Of a DNA stretch of 6,253 nucleotides, positions 1 through 5,721 are shown piece after piece. The DNA lies in assembly GCA_016212685.1 (NCBI GenBank), contig JACREW010000012.1, positions 1-6,253 of the forward strand. The letters are read 5' to 3'. Position 1 is the first letter of the stretch. The number at the start of each line of letters is the position of its first letter. A program made the position numbers and the translations under genes. Source of the DNA: Nitrospirota bacterium. Its GTDB lineage: Bacteria; Nitrospirota; Thermodesulfovibrionia; Thermodesulfovibrionales; Dissulfurispiraceae. The notes under the pieces were generated by a model. That model was not told the origin of the DNA, searched no databases, and saw nothing but the letters and a program-made list of their open reading frames with translations.

Positions 1-759
1 TATACCGAAGACTATGCCCCGCTTGAAGATTTGGGCGCCGAGATATTCGAATTCCCGACAATCAAAATAGCGCCTCCTGAAAACTATAAAGAACTTGATG
101 AGGCAATCGAAAAAATAGAGACATACAACTGGATAATTTTTACCAGCGCCAATGGATTTCAATATTTCATTCAGAGGCTTCTCGACAAGAAAAAAGATAT
201 ACGGGACTTAAAGGGAATCAGGATATGCGCTATCGGGACAAGAACAGCCGGGAAAATAAAAAATTACGGGATTAAGGTTGATTTGATTCCCGAGGAATTT
301 AATGCAGAAGGACTTGTTGAAGCATTTATAAAGGGTCAAGGGTCAAGGGTCAAGGGTCAAGAATTAAAAGGCATGAAAATTTTATTGCCTCGTGCTGAGG
401 TTGCAAGGGAGGTATTTCCTCAAAAAGTCCGTGAACTCGGAGGAGAGATCGACGCTCCTGTCGCATACCGCGCGATAAAGCCCGAAAAACACGGCAAGAG
501 ATTAAAGAGATTTCTTAAAGAAGGCAGAATCACTATTGCGACATTCACAAGCGCGGCCACCTTCCATAACTTTGTGGATATAATGGGCGAGGGAGCCATA
601 GATTTTCTGAAAGGCGTAGCAATAGCAGCCATAGGACCCATTACTGCAATGGCCATAGAAAAGGCGGGATTAGAGGTATCCATAATGCCTAAGGAAGCCA
701 CTATAAAGGCTATGGTGGACGAAATTTTAAATTGGGCGAAAAAAACTCAGACAGTATAA
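1..759 (+). CDS. hemD: Uroporphyrinogen-III synthase, 5'-truncated by the window edge
   Basis: This enzyme cyclises hydroxymethylbilane to uroporphyrinogen III with inversion of ring D, the branch point for haem, sirohaem and corrinoids, in the cytoplasm. The frame is open to base 1, so the TTG at 31 is an internal Leu codon and not the start. The 252 visible residues cover nearly a whole HemD fold. The first domain has IIFTSANGF (45-53) and AIGTRTA (77-83). The second has ILLPRAE (127-133), ATFTSAATFHNF (180-191) and AAIGPITA (209-216). Roughly 15-25 residues are missing if the protein is stand-alone. Many anaerobes carry a CobA-HemD fusion, so a methyltransferase domain could lie upstream; the window cannot decide this. 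Residues 111-120 sit in the hinge between the two domains and are encoded by a 7-bp tandem array, which looks like a tolerated insertion. larC follows after 3 bp, probably in the same transcript. Confidence 0.9.
   Translation, partial: YTEDYAPLEDLGAEIFEFPTIKIAPPENYKELDEAIEKIETYNWIIFTSANGFQYFIQRLLDKKKDIRDLKGIRICAIGTRTAGKIKNYGIKVDLIPEEFNAEGLVEAFIKGQGSRVKGQELKGMKILLPRAEVAREVFPQKVRELGGEIDAPVAYRAIKPEKHGKRLKRFLKEGRITIATFTSAATFHNFVDIMGEGAIDFLKGVAIAAIGPITAMAIEKAGLEVSIMPKEATIKAMVDEILNWAKKTQTV
331..358. repeat. 7-bp tandem array, four AAGGGTC units, inside hemD
   Basis: Four perfect contiguous copies of AAGGGTC occupy these bases, followed by a partial unit (AAG). Because 7 is not a multiple of 3, the array is read in all three frames and encodes a seven-residue period (KGQGSRV, then KGQ). 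It falls in the hinge between the two HemD domains. A one-unit gain or loss would shift the frame; three units would restore it. Confidence 0.9.
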
Positions 760-762
760 AAA

Positions 763-1959
763 ATGAACATGCCGAAGCATGAGAAAATAGCCTATTTCGA
801 CTGTTTCGCAGGCATAAGCGGCGACATGTGCCTCGGCGCTCTCGTTGACGCCGGCGTAAGCTTGTCCGCATTGAAAAAAGAATTTAAAAAACTTCCGATA
901 AGCGGTTACAGCCTCGTATCAAAAAAAGTTATCCGCTGCGGAGTGTCCGCGACAAAAGTTGACGTAATAATAAAAAAGGCAAAGGGCAAAAGGCACGAGG
1001 CAAAGAAATGGAAGGACGTCGAGAAAACAATAAAAACATCTTCGCTCCCGGAACATATTAAGCAAAAGGGTTTGCATATCTTTAAAAAGCTTTTTGAGGC
1101 GGAGGCAACGGTTCACGGCGAGCCGTTCGAAAAAGTCCATCTGCACGAACTCGGCGGCATCGATTGCATGGTGGATATATTCGGCACACTGATAGGTCTG
1201 GATATCCTCGGTGTCGAAAAGATATATGCATCATCCATCAATTTAGGAAGCGGATTCGTGAAAACAGCGCACGGCATGCTTCCTGTGCCGGCCCCTGCCA
1301 CCGCTGAACTTTTAACAGGCTATCCGGTTTATTCGTCAGATATTCCCTTTGAGCTTACCACCCCTACGGGAGCCGCCATCATATCAGGCATGAAGGCTGA
1401 CCCTTACAGCCTGTCCGAAATCACGATGGAAAAAATCGGATACGGCGCAGGAAACAAAGACATCGCGCATATGCCGAACACACTTAGAATCCTTATCGGC
1501 TGGCAGACAAAAGATTCCAGAAACGCGGAAACGGTAACGGTCATCGAGACGAACATAGACGATATGAACCCCCAGATGTATGAAAATGTCATGGAAAAAT
1601 TATTTAAAGTCGGGGCGCTCGATGTGTTTTTGGAAAATATCATTATGAAAAAAGGCCGTCCTGCGGTGAAGCTAACGGTTATCGCAGAGGCGAGGGACGT
1701 TGAAAGGCTGACGGATATAATATTCGAAGAGACCACTACAATAGGTTTGAGATTTTACGAAGTGCGGCGAAAAACCCTGGAGAGAACGACAAAAAAAGTG
1801 AAAACGAAATACGGCGATGTGAGGATTAAGGTATCCGCACTGAAAGGCAAGGTAGTAAATATGTCGCCTGAATATGAAGATATAAAAAAAATCGCAAAAA
1901 AAACCGGCATTCCCATAAAAAAAATAGCAGAGGAGATAATTAAGCGATTTTATGGATAG
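763..1959 (+). CDS. larC: LarC-type nickel-pincer cofactor nickel-insertion protein (DUF111)
   Basis: LarC is a cytoplasmic CTP-dependent cyclometallase that inserts nickel into pyridinium-3,5-bisthiocarboxylic acid mononucleotide, the last step in making the cofactor of lactate racemase (LarA) and its homologues. The 398-residue product is full length for the family. Recognisable blocks are FDCFAGISGDM (12-22), HLHELGGIDCMVDI (126-139), GMLPVPAPATAELL (171-184), TTPTGAA (199-205), ETNIDDMNPQ (262-271), KKGRPAVKL (297-305) and SPEYEDIKKIA (369-379). In Lactiplantibacillus plantarum, LarC is made from two frames by programmed frameshifting; here it is one uninterrupted frame. The His-rich stretch common in the family is reduced to a basic segment near residues 74-83. 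The ATG at 763 lies 3 bp after the hemD stop without a clear Shine-Dalgarno; ATG 769 is an alternative start. larB, larE and larA are not in the window. The final codons overlap the inverted-repeat element at 1954-2116. Confidence 0.93.
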   Translation: MNMPKHEKIAYFDCFAGISGDMCLGALVDAGVSLSALKKEFKKLPISGYSLVSKKVIRCGVSATKVDVIIKKAKGKRHEAKKWKDVEKTIKTSSLPEHIKQKGLHIFKKLFEAEATVHGEPFEKVHLHELGGIDCMVDIFGTLIGLDILGVEKIYASSINLGSGFVKTAHGMLPVPAPATAELLTGYPVYSSDIPFELTTPTGAAIISGMKADPYSLSEITMEKIGYGAGNKDIAHMPNTLRILIGWQTKDSRNAETVTVIETNIDDMNPQMYENVMEKLFKVGALDVFLENIIMKKGRPAVKLTVIAEARDVERLTDIIFEETTTIGLRFYEVRRKTLERTTKKVKTKYGDVRIKVSALKGKVVNMSPEYEDIKKIAKKTGIPIKKIAEEIIKRFYG

Positions 1960-2116
1960 CAGACATGCCTCCAAGCCTTTAGTAAGTGTTGGTTGCAGGT
2001 TTATGGAAAGATTGCATATGCTTTACTCAATAAGTGACCACAGTTGTAGAATACGGGTAATAGAATGTGGTTTTTAAGTGCGGGGGACTAAAGGCTTTTC
2101 GGCACATCTGCTATCC
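1954..2116. repeat. 163-bp element bounded by 30-bp imperfect inverted repeats (MITE-like or structured RNA)
   Basis: The left arm 1954-1983 and right arm 2087-2116 are inverted copies matching at 25 of 30 positions: GGATAGCAGA, then two mismatches, TGCC, three mismatches, then AAGCCTTTAGT. The arms enclose 103 bp with no convincing ORF. Inside are a smaller stem (ACCACA 2037-2042 with TGTGGT 2066-2071) and three copies of TAAGTG (1983-1988, 2031-2036, 2075-2080). The left arm contains the larC stop codon. No T-run follows the right arm, so an intrinsic terminator is unlikely. No target-site duplication is obvious. A non-autonomous transposon remnant (MITE) and a folded non-coding or 3'-UTR RNA are both possible. 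I do not recognise a named riboswitch or RNA family. The inverted repeat is certain; its function is unknown. Confidence 0.7.
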
Positions 2117-2150
2117 ACATGCCGTGAAAGAATCGCTCAATTTGGGTTAA

Positions 2151-2181
2151 ACTTTATTGTGTTCGCTGAGTTTAATGTGTT
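2151..2181. promoter_or_regulatory. 13-bp direct repeat in the leader of the efflux operon, possible operator
   Basis: Two 13-mers starting at 2151 and 2169 (ACTTTATTGTGTT and AGTTTAATGTGTT) match at 11 of 13 positions with an 18-bp period. They overlap a short inverted pair, TTAAAC 2147-2152 with GTTTAA 2170-2175. They lie in the only gap upstream of the efflux genes, where a promoter and regulator site would be expected. I could not place a convincing -35/-10 pair, so the regulatory role is inferred from position alone. Confidence 0.25.
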
Positions 2182-2193
2182 AATTTATTAGTC

Positions 2194-3477
2194 ATGAAAC
2201 GTTATACCGGTTGGATTTACATATATTCCGTCGTAATCTCCATTTTCGCCTTTATCGCCTCTCCGGCCTATTCATTGACTCTCGATGAGGCGTTGGCCCT
2301 CGCAAAAGAAAAGCTTCCGTCATATAAAGCGTCATTCATAAAAACAAAATCCTCAGAGGCGTTGTACGACGCATCCCTCGGGCCGTATCTGCCGAGTTTA
2401 GACACCTCCGCCAAATACAACCGTAACGATACTTCCAAAACCGATTACGATTCGAGGGTCTATGACCTGACGCTCTCATATACCCTGTTTGACGGCGGCA
2501 AAAGGAGAGCTAACCGGGAAATCGCGTTTCTGAATCTCGATACGGACAAGGAAGATCTGCGAAAAAATCTTATCGAGCTTGTGTTCAATGTCAAGGTCGC
2601 TTTTTATACCGCCATCGCCCAAAAGGACGCTTTCGAGCAGAGGAAAATACAGCTTCAGGACGCTCAGAAAGATTTTGAAATAGCCGAAGGCAGGTATAAA
2701 TTCGGCGTCGCAAAACTCTCGGACGTGCTTCAGGCATCGGTAAGGCTCGAACAGGCAAAATTCAATCTGGTTCAGGCAGAGGGAGACTTTAATAAGGCGC
2801 TTTCCGAACTCAACTCCATAATAGGCAAGGCTCTCGACAGCCGGTATGAGATACAGGGCTCTCTCGATATCGGCATGGCGCCTCCGGATGTGAACAGGCT
2901 GTCCGATCTCTCTTTGCAAAGACCCGAAATCAAGCAGGCGGAACTTTCTCTCAAGATAGCGGAAAGCAGCAAGTTGCTTGCTCTCAGCGCCTTTTATCCG
3001 GTTCTTTCGGCAGACGCCTCTTATACGAGGACAAGCGGCGGAAGGTCGTCAACAGCAACTTCTTCTCCGGACGAAAGAAGCGTAGGAGTTACAGCCACAT
3101 GGAACATCTTCGAGCTCGGCAAATTCTTTAAGCATAAGTCATCAAAATTCGATATAGAGGTTTCATCCGAAAAACTGAACGATACGAAAAGAAAACTTCT
3201 CCTCGACGTGCATAAGACATACGAAGATTTCACAACAGCCTCCAATAAGCTGAAGGTAGCGGAACAGCAGCTCAAACAGGCGGAGCATAACTATTCACAG
3301 GCATTCGGGGAATATAAGGTAGGCAAGGCGGATATACTTTCGCTCGTGCAGGCGGAGAGCCTTCTTTCAACAGCGCGTGAACAGTTAATCCAATCGAGGC
3401 TGAATCTTGTTCTGTCCAAAACGCTTCTCGAAAAGACCGCCGGGGTCGAAAGATTCGAACCGGCAAACGGAAAGTAG
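2194..3477 (+). CDS. TolC-family outer-membrane efflux protein
   Basis: This is the outer-membrane channel and periplasmic tunnel of a tripartite exporter. The 427 residues begin with a Sec signal peptide: basic MKR, a hydrophobic core at about 8-22, and likely cleavage after AYS (27). The mature start, LTLDEALALA, is the usual opening of outer-membrane efflux proteins. Two homologous OEP repeats follow, each with a long helical segment: about 115-210, with RYKFGVAKLSDVLQA at 167-181, and about 325-415, with EYKVGKADILSLVQAES at 373-389. Strand segments near 70-100 and 268-305 would form the barrel. There is no lipobox cysteine, so it is not a NodT-type lipoprotein. The ATG at 2194 lacks a strong ribosome-binding site but starts exactly at the signal peptide. 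The adaptor gene follows after 8 bp. The substrate cannot be deduced. Confidence 0.92.
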   Translation: MKRYTGWIYIYSVVISIFAFIASPAYSLTLDEALALAKEKLPSYKASFIKTKSSEALYDASLGPYLPSLDTSAKYNRNDTSKTDYDSRVYDLTLSYTLFDGGKRRANREIAFLNLDTDKEDLRKNLIELVFNVKVAFYTAIAQKDAFEQRKIQLQDAQKDFEIAEGRYKFGVAKLSDVLQASVRLEQAKFNLVQAEGDFNKALSELNSIIGKALDSRYEIQGSLDIGMAPPDVNRLSDLSLQRPEIKQAELSLKIAESSKLLALSAFYPVLSADASYTRTSGGRSSTATSSPDERSVGVTATWNIFELGKFFKHKSSKFDIEVSSEKLNDTKRKLLLDVHKTYEDFTTASNKLKVAEQQLKQAEHNYSQAFGEYKVGKADILSLVQAESLLSTAREQLIQSRLNLVLSKTLLEKTAGVERFEPANGK

Positions 3478-3482
3478 GAGGA
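3476..3482 (+). promoter_or_regulatory. Shine-Dalgarno site of the adaptor gene, overlapping the tolC-like stop codon
   Basis: AGGAGGA is a near-perfect ribosome-binding site 3 nt before the GTG at 3486. It overlaps the TAG stop of the upstream channel gene, which supports the GTG as the true start and suggests translational coupling of the two genes. Confidence 0.75.
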
Positions 3483-3485
3483 ATC

Positions 3486-4598
3486 GTGAAAAAAATTATC
3501 ATTATCATTGCCGCAGCAGCAGTTATCGCAGGCGGTTTTTTTATATACAAAAAGTTTTTTGTTAAGCCCGCTACAAAGGTCATAGAGACGGCAAAAGTAG
3601 AGAAGGACAACATAAGGGGTGTGCTTGTCGAAACCGGCATTATAAAACCGCAGGTTGGAGCAGTGGTAAAAATAGGGGCGCGGGCAACGGGAACTATCGT
3701 CAGAATGAACGTAAAGATCGGCGATAAGGTAAAAAAGGGACAGACCATAGCCCTCATAGACGACAGGGAAATAAGATATACCATCGAGCAGCAAAAAGCC
3801 TCTTTGGCCGAAGCGCAGGCTAATTACGACTATGCGCGCGTAAACTACGAAAGGGAAAAAGAGCTTCTGAAGCAGGAATATACCACAAAAGACGCTGTAG
3901 ATAAGGCAAAAAGCCAGTTCGAGGCTACAAAGGCCAAAATCGACGACTATACAGCGCAGATAAAACAGCAGGAGACAAAACTTACCTATACGAGGATTTA
4001 CGCTCCGATAAACGGCATTGTCTCCGATGTTACGGCGCAAGAAGGAGAGACTATCGTTGCCGGGCTTCAGGTAGCGAATTTAGTTACGGTACTCGACCCT
4101 GCTCTCCTCGAAATGTGGATATATATCGATGAGACGGATATAGGAAGGGTAAAATTAGGTCAAAAGTCCGAGTATTACGTAGACACCTTTCCCAATAAAA
4201 TATTCAACGGCTTGATAGAAAAAATATATACACAACCGGTAGTTAAGGACAATATCGTTTATTATCTTGCGATAGTTAAAATCCCGCGTGAAGACGCCTT
4301 GATGTTAAAGCCTGAAATGACCGCTCATGTAAAGATAATCTTCGATGAAAAAAAGGATATACCCACCGCGCCTAATGCCGCCATAAAGTTCGAAAAGGGC
4401 AAGCAGATCGTTTATAAAGTTATCGGCCCCGATAAGGTACAGAAGGTAGAAATAAAAATAGGTATCCGGGGCGAGGAAAAAACAGAGATACTGTCCGGCG
4501 CCAAAGAAGGGGACGAGCTTGCCGTGAAACTTATCCTGCCCGTATCGGGAAAACCGGAGAAACGGAGAAATGGAGAAGCGGAGAAGCGGAGAAACTAA
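3486..4598 (+). CDS. MacA/HlyD-family periplasmic adaptor (membrane fusion protein)
   Basis: This protein bridges an inner-membrane transporter to the TolC-type channel. The 370 residues start at GTG. An N-terminal membrane anchor (about 4-20) is followed by the first lipoyl half-domain (about 67-92, containing VKIGDKVKKGQTIALID). Next come a helical hairpin (about 97-166) and the second lipoyl half (about 169-195, with YAPINGIVSDVTAQEGETI). A beta-barrel domain (about 205-285) and a membrane-proximal domain (about 292-350) complete the protein. The order and length match MacA-type adaptors that serve ABC exporters. The last 15 or so residues (GKPEKRRNGEAEKRRN) are not typical of the family and come directly from an 8-bp tandem array, so the native C-terminus probably ended near residue 354. 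The ABC ATPase gene starts 3 bp downstream. Confidence 0.92.
   Translation: MKKIIIIIAAAAVIAGGFFIYKKFFVKPATKVIETAKVEKDNIRGVLVETGIIKPQVGAVVKIGARATGTIVRMNVKIGDKVKKGQTIALIDDREIRYTIEQQKASLAEAQANYDYARVNYEREKELLKQEYTTKDAVDKAKSQFEATKAKIDDYTAQIKQQETKLTYTRIYAPINGIVSDVTAQEGETIVAGLQVANLVTVLDPALLEMWIYIDETDIGRVKLGQKSEYYVDTFPNKIFNGLIEKIYTQPVVKDNIVYYLAIVKIPREDALMLKPEMTAHVKIIFDEKKDIPTAPNAAIKFEKGKQIVYKVIGPDKVQKVEIKIGIRGEEKTEILSGAKEGDELAVKLILPVSGKPEKRRNGEAEKRRN
4555..4594. repeat. 8-bp tandem array, five units of CGGAGAAA type
   Basis: Five contiguous 8-mers are present: CGGAGAAA, CGGAGAAA, TGGAGAAG, CGGAGAAG and CGGAGAAA. They form the 3' end of the adaptor gene and stop just before its TAA. Each unit contains GGAGA, a Shine-Dalgarno-like core. 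The last copy is correctly spaced for the ATPase ATG at 4602. Confidence 0.9.
4588..4592 (+). promoter_or_regulatory. Shine-Dalgarno-like GGAGA for the ABC ATPase, supplied by the tandem array
   Basis: GGAGA in the last array unit ends 9 nt before the ATG at 4602. The alternative in-frame ATG at 4677, which fits the family's usual N-terminus better, has no comparable site upstream. This favours 4602 as an active start. Confidence 0.5.
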
Positions 4599-4601
4599 TA
4601 G

Positions 4602-5330
4602 ATGGGAAAATCTTCAATGGCCGATGTCACCGATTCACCGATTCACCGTATCACCAATTCTTCGATATTATGCCTGATGGAGGGCATAAAGAAAACCTAC
4701 AGAATAGGCGAGGAAGACGTAGAGGTCTTAAGCGGCATAAACCTGAGCATAGAACGCGGCGAGTTCGCGGCTATCATGGGCACATCGGGTTCGGGCAAGA
4801 CAACCCTCATGAACCTCATCGGATGCCTCGACGTGCCTACCGAAGGCCGCTATATACTCGCGGACAGGGAGGTTTCGCGTCTTACGGACGACGAACTCTC
4901 GGTAATCAGGAACGAGCATATAGGTTTTGTATTTCAGAACTTCTATCTACTGCCTTATGCTACGGTTTTAGAAAATGTGCTGCTTCCCACGCTCTACGTG
5001 GAATCACATAAAAACGATGTCGAAAAGCGCGCAATGGAACTCTTAAGGCTTGTTGGGCTTGAAGAAAGGGCAAAGTTCAGGCCTAACCAGTTGTCGGGAG
5101 GACAGCAGCAGCGCGTCGCCATCGCAAGGGCGTTGATCAACGATCCGGAGATGATTTTATGCGATGAACCCACGGGACAACTCGACAGTAAAACTGCGGC
5201 GGAAATAATAAAGCTCCTTGCGGAGATGAACACAATCGGAAAGACCGTTATAATAGTTACCCACGACCAGAATATCGCGTCACGTACAAGAAGGATTATA
5301 CAGATAAAAGACGGGGACATTGTTTCGTGA
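4602..5330 (+). CDS. MacB/LolD-type ABC transporter ATP-binding protein
   Basis: This is the cytoplasmic ATPase that powers a MacAB-TolC-like exporter. The 242 residues contain a complete nucleotide-binding domain: Walker A GTSGSGKT (60-67), Q-loop glutamine 112 in FVFQNFYLLP, signature LSGGQQQR (164-171), Walker B ILCDEP (185-190) with Asp188 and Glu189, and switch His221 in VTHD. The GCLD segment after Walker A and the overall pattern are typical of the MacB/LolD/FtsE-like branch. Residues 1-25 precede the usual start and are largely encoded by an 8-bp tandem array. ATG 4677 (Met26) would give a conventional 217-residue protein. I keep 4602 because of the upstream GGAGA. No permease is fused or adjacent: the following plus-strand sequence holds only about ten permease-like codons before a convergent gene. 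The ATPase itself looks intact. Confidence 0.93.
   Translation: MGKSSMADVTDSPIHRITNSSILCLMEGIKKTYRIGEEDVEVLSGINLSIERGEFAAIMGTSGSGKTTLMNLIGCLDVPTEGRYILADREVSRLTDDELSVIRNEHIGFVFQNFYLLPYATVLENVLLPTLYVESHKNDVEKRAMELLRLVGLEERAKFRPNQLSGGQQQRVAIARALINDPEMILCDEPTGQLDSKTAAEIIKLLAEMNTIGKTVIIVTHDQNIASRTRRIIQIKDGDIVS
4627..4658. repeat. 8-bp tandem array, four TCACCGAT-type units, in the 5' end of the ATPase gene
   Basis: The units are TCACCGAT, TCACCGAT, TCACCGTA and TCACCAAT, with a degenerate fifth (TCTTCGAT) at 4659-4666. Read on the minus strand, the unit is CGGTGAAT, which differs from the nearby CGGAGAAA unit at two positions. The two arrays are therefore related and inverted relative to each other. 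This array encodes most of the ATPase N-terminal extension. Confidence 0.88.
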
Positions 5331-5348
5331 ATATTTGCGAATTCACGC
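5320..5348 (+). pseudogene. Possible remnant of the missing ABC permease start
   Basis: A TTG at 5320 overlaps the ATPase stop by 11 bp and reads LFREYLRI. This resembles the first residues of many MacB/FtsX-type permeases, and such an overlap is common in these operons. After about ten codons the likeness ends and the frame runs antisense through the receiver gene. The stretch is too short to be more than suggestive. It could be chance, and there is no good ribosome-binding spacing. Confidence 0.25.
5326..5347. terminator. Palindrome at the convergent gene junction, possible bidirectional terminator
   Basis: A perfect 7-bp stem, CGTGAAT (5326-5332) with ATTCACG (5341-5347), encloses an 8-nt loop. 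Each arm contains the stop codon of one of the two converging genes. Neither strand has a following T-run, so intrinsic termination would be weak. It might instead mark the junction where sequences were joined. Confidence 0.35.
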
Positions 5349-5711
5349 CATTACTGGAGAGGCTATATGCTCTACATCATTGAGTATATCTTCTATCTGG
5401 AACGGCTTGTTAATGCATCTGAGAACGCCCTGCTTAATAACATCATTCAGAATACCTTCTGAGAGATATGATGAAATAACAATTACAGGAGTATCGATTC
5501 CCAACTCCTTTATTTTCCTCACAAGTTCCGCACCATTGAAATCAGGAAGCTTTAAGTCAGTAATAACCACATCATACTGGTTTTCCATTACCTTCTGAAT
5601 GGCGTCATTCCCTGTGTAGACGCAGCAGACCGAATGTCCGGAATGTTTTTCGAATGTCCTTTTCAGCGACCAGCATATGAGTTCTTCATCGTCTACAACT
5701 AATATCTTCAT
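5343..5711 (-). CDS. Stand-alone response-regulator receiver protein (CheY-like)
   Basis: This is a phosphoacceptor signalling protein of a two-component system. The 122 residues are one receiver domain with the full active-site set: acidic pair Asp7-Asp8 in MKILVVDDEE, phosphoacceptor Asp52 in VVITDLKLPD, Ser80 in PVIVISSY, and Lys102 in the KPF motif. There is no DNA-binding, ATPase or GGDEF output domain. The C-terminus ends about 18 residues after KPF, a normal length for a single-domain receiver, although the receiver resembles those of NtrC-type regulators. The ATG sits 8 bp after the cytochrome stop behind a good ribosome-binding site, so the two are likely co-expressed and coupled. 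No histidine kinase is in the window. Because the gene ends exactly at the anomalous junction, loss of a downstream output domain cannot be fully excluded. Confidence 0.9.
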   Translation of the reverse strand: MKILVVDDEELICWSLKRTFEKHSGHSVCCVYTGNDAIQKVMENQYDVVITDLKLPDFNGAELVRKIKELGIDTPVIVISSYLSEGILNDVIKQGVLRCINKPFQIEDILNDVEHIASPVMA

Positions 5712-5716
5712 TCACT

Positions 5717-5721
5717 TCCTC
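5717..5721 (-). promoter_or_regulatory. Shine-Dalgarno site of the receiver gene, overlapping the cytochrome stop codon
   Basis: On the minus strand GAGGA lies 5 nt before the ATG at 5711 and shares bases with the TGA stop of the upstream cytochrome gene. This supports the start choice and translational coupling. Confidence 0.65.

Noticed and set aside
1884..1924. Three A8 runs near the larC 3' end as programmed frameshift sites
   Set aside because: The frame is complete to a normal-length C-terminus without slippage, and poly-Lys codons in an A-rich genome explain the runs. The known larC frameshift lies in a different part of the gene.
1954..2116. Rho-independent terminator for the hemD-larC transcript
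   Set aside because: The 103-nt loop and absence of a T-run after the right arm do not fit an intrinsic terminator.
3291..4040. 249-codon minus-strand ORF opposite the channel/adaptor genes
   Set aside because: It is antisense to two clearly recognisable genes, is rich in Cys, Phe and Tyr as expected of shadow translation, and resembles no family.
4555..4666. Possible CRISPR array
   Set aside because: Units are 8 bp and directly contiguous with no spacers; these are simple tandem repeats.
5320..5598. 92-codon plus-strand ORF over the receiver gene
   Set aside because: Beyond its first ten or so permease-like codons it is the antisense of a well-conserved receiver domain, so it is not a functional gene.
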